Shown: positions 25,542 through 34,021, counted from the stretch's first letter. The stretch is DNA of 64,000 nt from Clostridiaceae bacterium Marseille-Q4145 (GCA_018223365.1 JAGTTP010000001.1:1427808-1491807), one strand, 5' to 3'. Program-made: numbers and translations. The notes: a model not told the origin generated them from the letters alone.

Positions 25542-25590
25542 TTAGCCACATCTAACTGAGCGGCTGCGCACACCGATTAGATAAATCTAA
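25542..25590 (+). promoter_or_regulatory. Twin TTAGNNNNATCTAA palindromes upstream of methyltransferase operon
   Basis: TTAGCCACATCTAA (25542-25555) and TTAGATAAATCTAA (25577-25590) share ten fixed positions and lie 35 bases apart, the second ending 20 bases before the first gene. The second is a full palindrome. They look like operators; the form is reminiscent of DtxR/IdeR-type metal repressor sites, which is a suggestion only. No clear -35/-10 pair is visible between them. Confidence 0.5.
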
Positions 25591-25610
25591 AGCCAAAAGG
25601 AATGAAAGAG

Positions 25611-26225
25611 ATGCGAGAACACAAGAATTTCTGGGACAAAAATGCCGGACGTTACGACAGCTTTATGCGAAAGGATCGGGCGGCGTATGACGAGATGTAT
25701 GTGCTGATCCGGCCGGTTGTAAAAGCCAAGACGGTGTTGGAGCTGGCGACCGGCACGGGATTGATCGCAAAACACATCGTAAACGCGGCGGCGCACATCG
25801 AGGCGACGGACGCCTCCGCAGAGATGATTGCCGAGGCAAAGCGGGATAATTGCTCAGCAAAGCTGTACTTTTCCGTGCAGGATATGTTCTGCCTGCCCTA
25901 TGCGAAGGAGTCTTTCGACGTGGTGATCGTGTCCAACGCACTGCACATCGTGCCGCAGCCGGAGAAGGCCCTTGCCGAGATCCGCCGGGTGCTGAAGGAC
26001 GACGGTGTGCTCATCGCACCCACCTTTACCCATGCGGGAAACTCGTTTTCCGGCAAGGTCAGGGCATTTTTTATGAAGCGTGTGGGCTTTCCCCTCCACA
26101 GCAAGTGGACGAGCGCGGAATACCTGCGCTTTCTAAGTCAGAATGGCTGGACGGTGCGGAAAAGCGCTGTTCTGAAGGCATCCTTCCCGCTGACCTATGC
26201 GGAATGTGTGAAATTGGAGGTGTGA
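25611..26225 (+). CDS. Class I SAM-dependent methyltransferase (1 of cassette)
   Basis: A 204-aa UbiE/COQ5-type methyltransferase. The SAM-binding motif I is VLELATGTGLIA (about residues 44-55), the acidic residue ending strand 2 is in EATDASAEM, and motif IV is FDVVIVSNALHIV. The start at 25611 has AAAGGA at 9 bases, while the ATG at 25602 directly abuts that site. It is the first gene of a seven-gene operon with four-base or near-zero gaps. The substrate is unknown; a small organic molecule is likely as no RNA- or protein-targeting domain is attached. Confidence 0.85.
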   Translation: MREHKNFWDKNAGRYDSFMRKDRAAYDEMYVLIRPVVKAKTVLELATGTGLIAKHIVNAAAHIEATDASAEMIAEAKRDNCSAKLYFSVQDMFCLPYAKESFDVVIVSNALHIVPQPEKALAEIRRVLKDDGVLIAPTFTHAGNSFSGKVRAFFMKRVGFPLHSKWTSAEYLRFLSQNGWTVRKSAVLKASFPLTYAECVKLEV

Positions 26226-26229
26226 TAAG

Positions 26230-26835
26230 ATGTCATTTTTTGAGAACACCAGAAAGCCTGTGGGGCTTGGCGGGAAAATCATGGTCGCCATGATGAACCT
26301 GGGGCACAGTCCTGTGGCACGGTGGGGACTTCGCTTTTTGGAGCTTACTCTGGACGCCAAGGTGCTGGACTGCGGCTGCGGCGGAGGGGCGAACATCAAG
26401 AGACTTCTGAAAAAATGCCCGGAGGGTATTGTCAAGGGCATTGACTATTCCCACGTCAGTGTGGAGAAATCCAAAAAGGTCAACGAGGCCGCCATAGCGG
26501 AGGGCCGCTGCACCGTTCTGCAAGGCAGCGTGGCAGATATGATCTTTGCAGGTGACTGGTTCGATGCGGTAACGGCCTTTGAAACCGTCTATTTCTGGCC
26601 CGATCTGCCGCAGTGCTTCCGGGAGGTTTACCGGGTGCTGAAGCCCGGCGGGACATTACTCATCTGCAACGAAAGCAACGGCGATACGGACAAGGACAAG
26701 AAGTGGACGGAGATCATCGGTGGCATGACCATCTACAAGGACGCCGAGCTGAAGACGTATCTGGAGCAGGCGGGCTTTCACGATGTGCAGATACACAAAA
26801 AGAAAAGCTGGCTCTGCATTACGGCGTGGAAATGA
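26230..26835 (+). CDS. Class I SAM-dependent methyltransferase (2 of cassette)
   Basis: A 201-aa methyltransferase of a different subgroup from the previous gene. Motif I is VLDCGCGGGANIKRLL (about residues 43-58), followed by GIDYSHVSVEKS and motif IV FDAVTAFETVYFWPDL; the C-terminus (AGFHDVQIHKKKSWLCITAWK) is typical of small-molecule O- or N-methyltransferases. It starts 4 bases after the previous stop behind GGAGGTG. There is no signal peptide. Its role within the cassette is unknown. Confidence 0.85.
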   Translation: MSFFENTRKPVGLGGKIMVAMMNLGHSPVARWGLRFLELTLDAKVLDCGCGGGANIKRLLKKCPEGIVKGIDYSHVSVEKSKKVNEAAIAEGRCTVLQGSVADMIFAGDWFDAVTAFETVYFWPDLPQCFREVYRVLKPGGTLLICNESNGDTDKDKKWTEIIGGMTIYKDAELKTYLEQAGFHDVQIHKKKSWLCITAWK

Positions 26836-26847
26836 GGGGGCTAAATC

Positions 26848-27753
26848 ATGAGTATCTTTGCATCTATCTTACGCAGCGTATACAAGCTCTCCGGCGCGAA
26901 AAAGGCGTTCGCCTTGCCGGAGGATGCACTGCGAAAGGAAATTGAAAAGCAGAACCGACATCGCGGCGTTTTTACGCCCACCGACCACAAGGCATATTAT
27001 GAGACGATTACAGTCAACGGCTTTCCATGCCTGATCGTACGTGAAAATCCGAATCCGTCAAAGTGCGCCATCCTCTATTTCTTCGGCGGCGGCATGGTGA
27101 TCGGCCCCGATAAGGGCGACCTGCCTGTGATGCGCAAGCTCTGCCGCGAGACCGGCTGTGATGTGTGGTTTCCGTTTTACCCGCTCTGCATGGAACACTG
27201 CATTACTGAAACATACGCGATGGTGTACGAATGTTATCGAAAAATGATTACACTATACGGCGGCGGAAATGTCAGTACTTGTGGCTTTTCCTCCGGCGGT
27301 GCGCTGGCTTTGGGGATCGCGGCGCACAACAACGCCCAGCCAGAGCCGCTGCCGCAGCCGAGGCACATCGTCGCCGTATCCCCCGGTGAGGTACCGTGGA
27401 ACGATGCGGAAAAGGCGCGGATGCAGGCGCTCAATGAACGGGACGTCTCCATCGACTATGCCTTTATGGTGACAGTGAAAAAATTCATGCGGCACGGCTG
27501 CGAGAATGTGCCGGACTATATGCTCTCCGGCTCCCGGGGAGATTTTACCGGCGTAGGCGATATCCACTTCTTCTATTCTGCCGACGAGGTACTCTACGGC
27601 GCACTGCCGGACTTTGAGGAAGCCTGCAAACGGGCGAATGTCCCCTATACGGTGTCTGCCCGCCCGAAGATGGTGCATTGCTACTGTATGCTGCCGATCT
27701 TCAAGGAGGCAAAAGAGGACTTTGCGAAAATCGTGGAGATTTTGGAGAAATGA
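26848..27753 (+). CDS. Alpha/beta hydrolase, HSL-like esterase
   Basis: A 301-aa cytoplasmic esterase-like protein. The oxyanion loop is FFGGGMVIG (variant of HGGG), the nucleophile elbow is GFSSGGALALG with Ser in GxSxG, an acid is likely in YSADEVLYG, and the catalytic His may be the one in KMVHCYCM. The architecture matches hormone-sensitive-lipase/acetyl-hydrolase enzymes acting on small esters. GGGGG precedes ATG 26848, 12 bases after the second methyltransferase. Co-operonic methyltransferases suggest handling of methylated small molecules (inference). Confidence 0.8.
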   Translation: MSIFASILRSVYKLSGAKKAFALPEDALRKEIEKQNRHRGVFTPTDHKAYYETITVNGFPCLIVRENPNPSKCAILYFFGGGMVIGPDKGDLPVMRKLCRETGCDVWFPFYPLCMEHCITETYAMVYECYRKMITLYGGGNVSTCGFSSGGALALGIAAHNNAQPEPLPQPRHIVAVSPGEVPWNDAEKARMQALNERDVSIDYAFMVTVKKFMRHGCENVPDYMLSGSRGDFTGVGDIHFFYSADEVLYGALPDFEEACKRANVPYTVSARPKMVHCYCMLPIFKEAKEDFAKIVEILEK

Positions 27754-27797
27754 GGCCGGAAACGGTCGTGTGATGATTGAAACACGGAGGAAGAACC

Positions 27798-28484
27798 ATG
27801 GAACGAAAAGAAGCCATTCGCGGTGCGTACCGAATGACGGGCGGAAACAGTTTTTATGACGGCATGATCACCTGCTCTACTCTGAGCGGGAAAGCGGTGT
27901 GCCACTTGGTGTGGGCCATGAACAAGGCGGAAAACGATGCCTATCTGGAAGAGGCAATGTCCGGTATTCCGGAGCATTTCTCCGGCAAGCTGCTGGAAGT
28001 GCCGGTGGGAACAGGGATTCTGACCATGCCGGTTTATCAGATTATGCCGGAGGCAGACATCACTTGCCTCGATTACTCGGCGGATATGATGGGGCAGGCA
28101 CAGGAAAAGGCGGAGCACCTGCGTCTGAAAAATGTAACCTTCCGGCAGGGGGATGTGGGCGCATTGCCCTTTGCGGACGGTGCGTTTGATATTGTGTTGT
28201 CGCTGAATGGCTTTCATGCGTTCCCGGATAAAGAGGCCGCTTATCGGGAGGTCTTTCGGGTGCTGAAGTCCGGCGGCACCTTCTGCGGCTGCTTTTATGT
28301 GGCAGGAGAGTACAAGCGGACGGATTGGTTTGTCCGGCATGTTTATGAAAAGGCAGGCTTTTTCACACCACCCTATGAAACGACCGCCAGCTTGAAAAAA
28401 CGGTTGAAAAAACGGTACGCAGCCGTAACACTGGGAACCGTGAAGAGTATGGTATGGTTCGTCTGCCGGAAAGGACTACGATGA
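27798..28484 (+). CDS. Class I SAM-dependent methyltransferase (3 of cassette)
   Basis: A 228-aa UbiE-like methyltransferase. Motif I is LLEVPVGTGILTMPVY (about residues 64-79), then LDYSADMMGQAQEKA, motif IV FDIVLSLNGFHAFPD and motif VI VLKSGGTFCG. GGAGG (27786-27790) fixes ATG 27798, seven codons inside a longer frame. It overlaps the next gene by ATGA at 28481-28484. The PVGTG in place of GCGTG is unusual but seen in this subgroup. The substrate is unknown. Confidence 0.85.
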   Translation: MERKEAIRGAYRMTGGNSFYDGMITCSTLSGKAVCHLVWAMNKAENDAYLEEAMSGIPEHFSGKLLEVPVGTGILTMPVYQIMPEADITCLDYSADMMGQAQEKAEHLRLKNVTFRQGDVGALPFADGAFDIVLSLNGFHAFPDKEAAYREVFRVLKSGGTFCGCFYVAGEYKRTDWFVRHVYEKAGFFTPPYETTASLKKRLKKRYAAVTLGTVKSMVWFVCRKGLR

Positions 28485-29269
28485 AATTTAAGACATTGGG
28501 AAATCGGAATGCTCCCGCTGTTTTGTTCTTTCATGCAATGGGTGTGACAGGAGCGAGCAGCGAACCGATTGCGAGGTATTTGCAGGATCGATATTTCTGC
28601 ATCTTGCCCACCTCCACCGTTTACTGCGAGGGGCAGAAATATGTCAGCAAGCTGGACGAAATACAGCAGGTGGAGGACTTCCTGCATCGACAGGGCGTGG
28701 AGCGGCTGGCGATGGTGGTCGCTTCTTCCATCGGTGCAGACCTTGCCATGGCGTTTCTGACGCAGACGAAGCTGCCCGTGGAGCACGCTTTCTTTGACGG
28801 CGGGCAGTTCGCCCAAATCGGAAAGGGCACGCGCCGTATCATGACGCCGTTTCTGTACTTTGCCATCAAGAGCCTATATTGGTCGAAGGGCGGTACGCTG
28901 AAAAAGATACTGTGGTGTGACGATGACTCCATAAAGCCGTATTTTATAGCCGCAGGGAAAAATCTGACCTATACAAATCTGCGGCGACAGATTCTGGACA
29001 GCCTGGAGGATAAACCCTTTCCGCCACTTTCCAAAGAAATGCAAAGGCATATCTATTTCGAGTTTGGCAGCATAGAAGACCATTTCAAATACCGTCAGAC
29101 CGTGATGGAAGCCTACCCCTGCGGCAATTACCCCGTGTTTGAGGGGAATGATCATATGCAATATCAGATTCGTGACCCGCAAGGCTTTGCTGAAATGCTG
29201 ACATATATCGCTTCGCATGACGGTATGCCGAAGCTCCCGTTTATCAGAAAGTGTGAGGACCCGATATGA
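28481..29269 (+). CDS. Alpha/beta hydrolase (second in cassette)
   Basis: A 262-aa alpha/beta hydrolase with a compact core. The oxyanion region is FFHAMGVTG near residues 16-24, the nucleophile elbow is VVASSIGADLA (SxSxG-like, with ASSIG), and the catalytic His is in EGNDHMQYQ near the end. No signal peptide. The start overlaps the previous stop (ATGA) and the end overlaps the next start in the same way, so translation is coupled on both sides. Thioesterase or ester hydrolase activity is plausible. Confidence 0.75.
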   Translation: MKFKTLGNRNAPAVLFFHAMGVTGASSEPIARYLQDRYFCILPTSTVYCEGQKYVSKLDEIQQVEDFLHRQGVERLAMVVASSIGADLAMAFLTQTKLPVEHAFFDGGQFAQIGKGTRRIMTPFLYFAIKSLYWSKGGTLKKILWCDDDSIKPYFIAAGKNLTYTNLRRQILDSLEDKPFPPLSKEMQRHIYFEFGSIEDHFKYRQTVMEAYPCGNYPVFEGNDHMQYQIRDPQGFAEMLTYIASHDGMPKLPFIRKCEDPI

Positions 29270-30108
29270 AATACAGGATTGAGAAAAACACCGTGCAGGA
29301 GACGTTAATTCTTCCGCTGTATTCCCGGAAGCTGTGCACAGAGCTGTATCCGAACCTTTACCGGGACGAAACAGCGGTGCGCCTGATCGATGAAATCGAC
29401 TACGACTTTTCGGAGGCAGAGAAAAACTCCCGCAGCCTGATGCAGCGTTTCGGTGCGCTGGAGGTCGCCATGCGGCAGAATGACCTTGCGTGGGAGGTAC
29501 GGAATTATCTGAAAACCCATCCCAGCGCAGCGGTGGTCAACCTCGGCTGCGGGCTGGATAACACCGGTAGAGCCTGCGACAATGGCAGATGCAAGATCTA
29601 CAATCTGGATTTCCCGGATGTGATCGCCTTGCGGCAGCAGCTGCTGCCTGCAGGGGAGCGGGAGCAAAACATCCCCTGCGACCTGAAAGACCCCGCATGG
29701 TTTGACAAGATCGATGCCTCCGGCGGGGCGGTGTTCTTTGCCTCCGGGGTGTTCTATTACTTTCTGACGGAGCAGGTTCGGGAACTGGTGCAGGGGATGG
29801 CGGACGCTTTCCCCGGCGGAGTGCTGGTCTTTGATGCTGCCAACCGTACGGCGGTGAAGATGATCGCCAAAACGTGGCTCAGGACGGCGAAAATCAAGGA
29901 TGTGGGAGCATATTTCGCGGTTTCGGATGCTCCCCAAGAGATCAGTGCGTGGGATAGCCGCTTGCAGGTCACCAGCCGAGGCTATATGCTGGGCTACACC
30001 GATTTGAAAGACCCATCCGTCAGCGGATTTTTCCGTTTTCTCGCCAGGGTCGGTGACGGAATGATGAAGATGCAGATTGTAAAGATCAGATTTGGAGGCA
30101 AGCTATGA
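29266..30108 (+). CDS. Leucine carboxyl methyltransferase/TcmP-like O-methyltransferase
   Basis: A 280-aa protein of the LCMT/PPM1 fold: an N-terminal helical lid with YSRKLCTELYPNLYRDETA, then the SAM site VVNLGCGLDNTGRA (about residues 90-103), then NLDFPDVIALRQ and FFASGVFYYFLTEQVRELV. In bacteria this family (TcmP-like) methylates carboxyl or hydroxyl groups of small metabolites. It overlaps the genes on both sides by four bases. It is the fourth methyltransferase in the cassette and the only one of this fold. Confidence 0.85.
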   Translation: MKYRIEKNTVQETLILPLYSRKLCTELYPNLYRDETAVRLIDEIDYDFSEAEKNSRSLMQRFGALEVAMRQNDLAWEVRNYLKTHPSAAVVNLGCGLDNTGRACDNGRCKIYNLDFPDVIALRQQLLPAGEREQNIPCDLKDPAWFDKIDASGGAVFFASGVFYYFLTEQVRELVQGMADAFPGGVLVFDAANRTAVKMIAKTWLRTAKIKDVGAYFAVSDAPQEISAWDSRLQVTSRGYMLGYTDLKDPSVSGFFRFLARVGDGMMKMQIVKIRFGGKL

Positions 30109-31020
30109 AAATTCTGGTATATGGTGCAGGCGTTCTGGGGTGCAATCTGGCAAGAAATCTGCTGCGCGCTGGAAAGGATGTCACTCTGCTTGCGCGGGGA
30201 AACTGGGCTGCGGAGATCAAGCAGAACGGCCTGCGGATCAAGGACAAATTTTCGCTCCGCACCTCGGTCAGCCGCATTCCGATGGTGACTGAACTTGCAC
30301 CGGATGCAATGTACGATGTGATCTTTGTGGTCCTGCGCTATACACAGCTGGATTCCGTTCTGGACACGCTGCGGGCGAATCGGACGAAGAACATCGTTTT
30401 TGTGGGGAACAATGTGCAGGCGAGGGCGCTGGCGGCGGCACTGCCGGAAAAGAACGTCCTGTTTGCCTTTGCGCTTTCTGCCGGGTGCAATCTCCAATAA
30501 ACAGCTGATCAGGCGCATCTTCCACGGCACAAAATATAAGGTTGTTTACGAGCCGAACATGGAGGACTATCTGCTCTGCCATGCTGCGTTTGTGATGCCT
30601 GCGGCCTTCGCCTGCTATAAGACAGACGGCGACCTGAAAAAGCTCAGGGGAGATACCGCGTACCTGAGCCGTGTGCTGGATGCCAACATCGAGGGATACC
30701 GCGCCATCCGAAATGCCGGGCACACCATTCTGCCCAAGGAGGATGCAGACTTTGAAGGGGAAAAGTACCGCAAGACCTGCCTGCGCTTTTTCAAGCTGAT
30801 GTGTGCCACATCGCTGGGCAAGCTCTGCGCCTCCGACCACGCCATGAACGCCATCGATGAAATGAGTGCGCTGTTTGCCGGTTCCTTTCAAAAGCAGCTG
30901 ACCGCGGTGCTGGGCTATGATGCAGACATTGCAAAAGCCATACAAAGATTCAAAACTGCGTGTGGGATGTCCGGCGATTTATCTTGCTCACTAACTTGGT
31001 CACTGACTAAGTTTTTCTGA
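30105..31020 (+). pseudogene. Ketopantoate reductase (ApbA/PanE)-like dehydrogenase, disrupted
   Basis: The first part (30105-30500) has the N-terminal Rossmann motif VYGAGVLGCNLARNL and ends prematurely after FALSAGCNLQ. The remainder continues in another frame (reading SNKQLIRRIFHGTKYKVVYEP through KLCASDHAMNAIDEM) to 31020. Around 30480-30500 relatives have a further conserved stretch, so a small deletion with frame change is more likely than a single-base error. Intact relatives reduce 2-keto acids or carry out similar NADPH-linked steps. It is the last gene of the operon and is followed by a terminator. If it were a sequencing error the enzyme would be nearly complete. Confidence 0.75.
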
Positions 31021-31057
31021 CTACCAGTTTACAGAAAACAGAATAGAATCGTCTTCG

Positions 31058-31090
31058 ATGCCTCGTTGGGAAACCAACGGGGTATTTTTT
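31058..31090 (+). terminator. Terminator of the methyltransferase cassette
   Basis: A 12-bp stem with wobble pairs (31058-31069 with 31074-31085) around a GAAA loop, followed by six Ts. It ends the operon that began at 25611. Confidence 0.88.
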
Positions 31091-31124
31091 GCTCTGAATC
31101 AAACGATACATAGCACGGGAAAGG

Positions 31125-31562
31125 CTAGCTATGCGCGTTTTCATATGCTTTTCGGATTCTGTCCGGCAAGTGGTCGGGAATCAGTGCCTTTAGCCTGTCC
31201 TCACTGCCGTCTTTGATTGCCTGCTCATAGTACCAGCATTTGAATTTCAGCATATCCAGAGTGCGGTTCATCTGCTCAAGCTCTGCCTCCATGTGCGACC
31301 GTTGCTCCTCAAACAGTGCCTTGCGTTGCGGGTAGGTGGACGGCCCTTCTACACACCAATCCATGAATTGCCGGATGTCCTTGATCTCCATGCCAGCCTT
31401 TTTCAGACATTCAATGACCCGGAGTGCTTCAATCTCCGTGTCACCGAATTTGCGGATGCCGGACACCCGTTCCATGTTCGGAAAAAGTCCCTGTTTATCA
31501 TAATAGCGCAGCGTGGAGATAGGCAATCCGAACATCTCTGCCACCTGTCCAATTGAATACAT
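31125..31562 (-). CDS. MerR-family transcriptional regulator
   Basis: A 145-aa regulator: N-terminal winged helix (YSIGQVAEMFGLPISTLRYYDKQG), then the long dimerisation helix and a short effector end without the Cys pairs of metal-sensing members, so a small organic or redox ligand is likelier. The start at 31562 is fixed by GGGAGGG just upstream; the longer frame has no ribosome site. It is divergent from the flavodoxin-like gene and the dyad between their starts has the form of a MerR operator. It presumably controls that operon and perhaps itself. Confidence 0.92.
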   Translation of the reverse strand: MYSIGQVAEMFGLPISTLRYYDKQGLFPNMERVSGIRKFGDTEIEALRVIECLKKAGMEIKDIRQFMDWCVEGPSTYPQRKALFEEQRSHMEAELEQMNRTLDMLKFKCWYYEQAIKDGSEDRLKALIPDHLPDRIRKAYENAHS

Positions 31563-31594
31563 AAATTTCCCTCCCAAAATTTTCAAAAAATATC

Positions 31595-31625
31595 TTGACC
31601 TAAAGTCAGGTTTAGGTGATACCAT
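31595..31625 (+). promoter_or_regulatory. MerR-type promoter with 19-base spacer
   Basis: TTGACC (31595-31600), a 19-base spacer and TACCAT (31620-31625); the spacer holds a perfect dyad ACCTAAA-N6-TTTAGGT (31598-31617). An over-long spacer with the dyad between -35 and -10 is the hallmark of MerR-activated promoters. It drives the reductase/cupin/hydrolase operon. Confidence 0.85.
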
Positions 31626-31668
31626 GAGAATACCACAGAGAATATAAAAATGCAAGGAGTGTTCTACG

Positions 31669-32208
31669 ATGAATAAAAAGGTACTAATCATTTCCTCAAG
31701 TCCCCGTAAGGGCGGCAACTCCGAAACGCTGGCGGCAGCATTTGTCAAGGGCGCACGGGAGGCAGGCAATCAGGTAGAGACCGTATATCTGCGGGAAAAG
31801 CAGGTTGGCTTCTGCAAGGGCTGTCTTGCCTGCCTGAAGTTGGGACACTGCGCCATCCAGGACGATGCCGTGGAAATTGCCGCCAAAATGCACGATGCCA
31901 ATGTGCTGGTGTTCGCAACACCCGTCTACTATTATTGCGTCAGCGGTCAGCTCAAGACCATGCTGGACCGTGCTAACCCGCTGTTTGATACGGACTACGC
32001 CTTTACAAAAGCCTACCTGCTGGCAACGGCGGCAGAGAACGCACCGGAAACCTTTGCGGGCACAGAGAAAGCTGTGCAGGGTTGGGTAGACTGTTTTCCC
32101 CGCTGTGCGCTGGTTGGCACAGTGTTTGCAGGCGGCGTAAACGGCGTGGGAGAGATTGCAGGTCATATTGCACTGGAGCAAGCTTATCAGATGGGCAAGG
32201 AGGTGTGA
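31669..32208 (+). CDS. Flavodoxin-like NAD(P)H-dependent oxidoreductase
   Basis: A 179-aa FMN-binding reductase of the NADPH-dependent FMN reductase fold. The phosphate-binding loop SSSPRKGGNSETLA is at residues 9-22 and the aromatic patch TPVYYYCVSGQLK near 85. A Cys cluster (CKGCLACLKLGHC, about 49-61) is like that of iron-sulphur flavoproteins but lacks the full compact cubane motif, so it may be redox-active thiols. AAGGAG precedes the ATG. First gene of the MerR-controlled operon; it likely reduces quinones or electrophiles (inference). Confidence 0.88.
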   Translation: MNKKVLIISSSPRKGGNSETLAAAFVKGAREAGNQVETVYLREKQVGFCKGCLACLKLGHCAIQDDAVEIAAKMHDANVLVFATPVYYYCVSGQLKTMLDRANPLFDTDYAFTKAYLLATAAENAPETFAGTEKAVQGWVDCFPRCALVGTVFAGGVNGVGEIAGHIALEQAYQMGKEV

Positions 32209-32211
32209 GCC

Positions 32212-32976
32212 ATGGCAGTTAAACAAACGGCAGGCAGAGAGACTTTGGGGGAATTTGCTCCCAAATTTGCGGAATTGAATGATGATGTGCTGTTCGGACA
32301 GGTGTGGAGCAGGGAAGACAAGCTTTCCCTGCGAGACCGCAGTATTGTAACAGTGGTGGCGCTGATGGCGCAGGGACTGACGGATTCGTCCTTTCAGTAC
32401 CATCTGACAACTGCAAAGAACAACGGTGTGACCAAAACGGAAATTGCGGAGATTCTGACTCATGCGGCATTTTATGCGGGCTGGCCCAAGGCGTGGGCGG
32501 CTTTCCGTATGGCAAAGGAGGTATGGGCAGAGAACGATGCCACCGATGCAAAAGCCAAGCATCAGAATGAAATGGTCTTTCCCATCGGTGCACCCAATGA
32601 CGCCTTTGCGAAATATTTTATCGGGCAAAGCTATCTCGCACCTCTTTCTACGCAGCAGGTTGGCATTTACAATGTGACCTTTGAACCCGGTTGCCGTAAC
32701 AATTGGCACATTCATCACGCCAAAAGCGGCGGCGGACAGATCCTCGTCTGTGTGGCTGGTCGAGGTTACTATCAGGAATGGGGCAAACCGGCACAGGAGC
32801 TCCGTCCCGGCGATGTGGTAAATATTCCTGTTGGCATAAAGCACTGGCACGGCGCAGCACCGGATAGCTGGTTCTCTCATCTGGCAGTAGAGGTTCCAGG
32901 GGATGAAACCTCCAATGAATGGTTGGAAGCCGTGGACAACACAGTATATTTTAAGGCAACAGGCAAGGAGGTCTGA
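32212..32976 (+). CDS. Carboxymuconolactone decarboxylase-cupin fusion
   Basis: A 254-aa two-domain protein. Residues 20-110 are an AhpD/CMD-like helical domain (LSLRDRSIVTVVALMAQG, ILTHAAFYAGWPKAW) with one His and no CxxC pair, so it is not a classic AhpD peroxidase partner. Residues 140-230 are a cupin with metal ligands in NNWHIHHAKSGGGQ and the second His in KHWHG. The start is 4 bases after the reductase. It may bind or transform an aromatic or peroxide substrate together with its neighbours. Confidence 0.85.
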   Translation: MAVKQTAGRETLGEFAPKFAELNDDVLFGQVWSREDKLSLRDRSIVTVVALMAQGLTDSSFQYHLTTAKNNGVTKTEIAEILTHAAFYAGWPKAWAAFRMAKEVWAENDATDAKAKHQNEMVFPIGAPNDAFAKYFIGQSYLAPLSTQQVGIYNVTFEPGCRNNWHIHHAKSGGGQILVCVAGRGYYQEWGKPAQELRPGDVVNIPVGIKHWHGAAPDSWFSHLAVEVPGDETSNEWLEAVDNTVYFKATGKEV

Positions 32977-32978
32977 AT

Positions 32979-33950
32979 ATGGAAAAACGGAATCTGACAC
33001 AGGAATGGGACAAAGTGTTCCCGAAAAGCGACAAGGTGGATCACAAGAAAGTAACCTTTCATAACCGCTACGGCATCATATTGGCGGCGGATATGTATAC
33101 ACCAAAGAGTGTGGTGGACAAGCTGCCCGCTATTGCCGTCAGGGGTCCGTTCGGTGCGGTAAAGGAGCAGTCCTCCGGTCTGTATGCGCAGAAAATGGCA
33201 GAGCTTGGCTTCTTGACGATTGTCTTCGATCCGTCCTACACCGGCGAGAGCGGCGGTACACCCCGCTATGTCGCTTCGCCGGATATCAACACCGAGGATT
33301 TCTGCGCAGCGGTAGACTTCCTTTCCGTGCAGGAGAATGTTGATCCGGAGCGCATCGGTATCATCGGTATCTGTGGTTGGGGCGGCATGGCGATCAACGC
33401 TGCTGCCATTGACACCCGCATCAAGGCGACTGCGGCTATGACCATGTACGACTTGACCCGCGCGACTGCCAACGGCTACTTTGACAGTGAGGATTCCGAG
33501 CAGGCACGCTTTGAAAAGCGAAAAGCGCTGAACAAGCAGCGCACGGAAGATTACAGGAGTGGTACTTATGCATTGGCAGGCGGTGTGGTCGATCCGCTGC
33601 CGGAGGACGCACCGCAGTTTGTAAAGGACTATTATGCCTACTATAAGACTCCGCGAGGCTACCATCCCCGCAGCCTGAATTCCAACGGCGGCTGGAATGT
33701 GACCTCCTCGCTGTCGTTCCTGAATATGCCGATCTTGCAATACAGCAGCGAAATCCGCTCTGCCATGCTGCTGGTGCACGGAGAGAAAGCGCACTCCCGC
33801 TATTTCAGCGAGACGGCTTACAGCAAGCTGACCGGCGATAACAAGGAATTGCTCGTTATCCCCGGCGCAAACCACACCGACCTTTACGATCAGATGGACG
33901 TCATTCCGTTTGAAAAGCTGAAAACGTTCTTTGAGGAATATCTGAAATGA
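32979..33950 (+). CDS. Alpha/beta hydrolase (acetylxylan esterase/dienelactone-hydrolase-like)
   Basis: A 323-aa hydrolase, third gene of the MerR-controlled operon, with its ATG 3 bases after the previous stop. The N-terminal beta-sheet KKVTFHNRYGIILAADMYTP is typical of the X-Pro peptidase/dienelactone hydrolase-like group. The elbow is IIGICGWGGMA, so the nucleophile position may hold Cys (GICGWG) rather than Ser, as in dienelactone hydrolases. Asp/His are likely in LLVHGEKAHS and IPGANHTDLYD. A Cys nucleophile would suit lactone or thioester substrates. Confidence 0.82.
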   Translation: MEKRNLTQEWDKVFPKSDKVDHKKVTFHNRYGIILAADMYTPKSVVDKLPAIAVRGPFGAVKEQSSGLYAQKMAELGFLTIVFDPSYTGESGGTPRYVASPDINTEDFCAAVDFLSVQENVDPERIGIIGICGWGGMAINAAAIDTRIKATAAMTMYDLTRATANGYFDSEDSEQARFEKRKALNKQRTEDYRSGTYALAGGVVDPLPEDAPQFVKDYYAYYKTPRGYHPRSLNSNGGWNVTSSLSFLNMPILQYSSEIRSAMLLVHGEKAHSRYFSETAYSKLTGDNKELLVIPGANHTDLYDQMDVIPFEKLKTFFEEYLK

Positions 33951-34021
33951 GGCGCACCTTGGTTTTTACCTAAACTTATGAAGTTGATTTCATTGCCGGG
34001 GTATTCCTTTGTGCAATGATT

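Noticed and set aside
31696..33000. Minus-strand open frame of 434 codons
   Set aside because: Antisense to the intact MerR-regulated operon genes; length is explained by codon bias of the sense strand.
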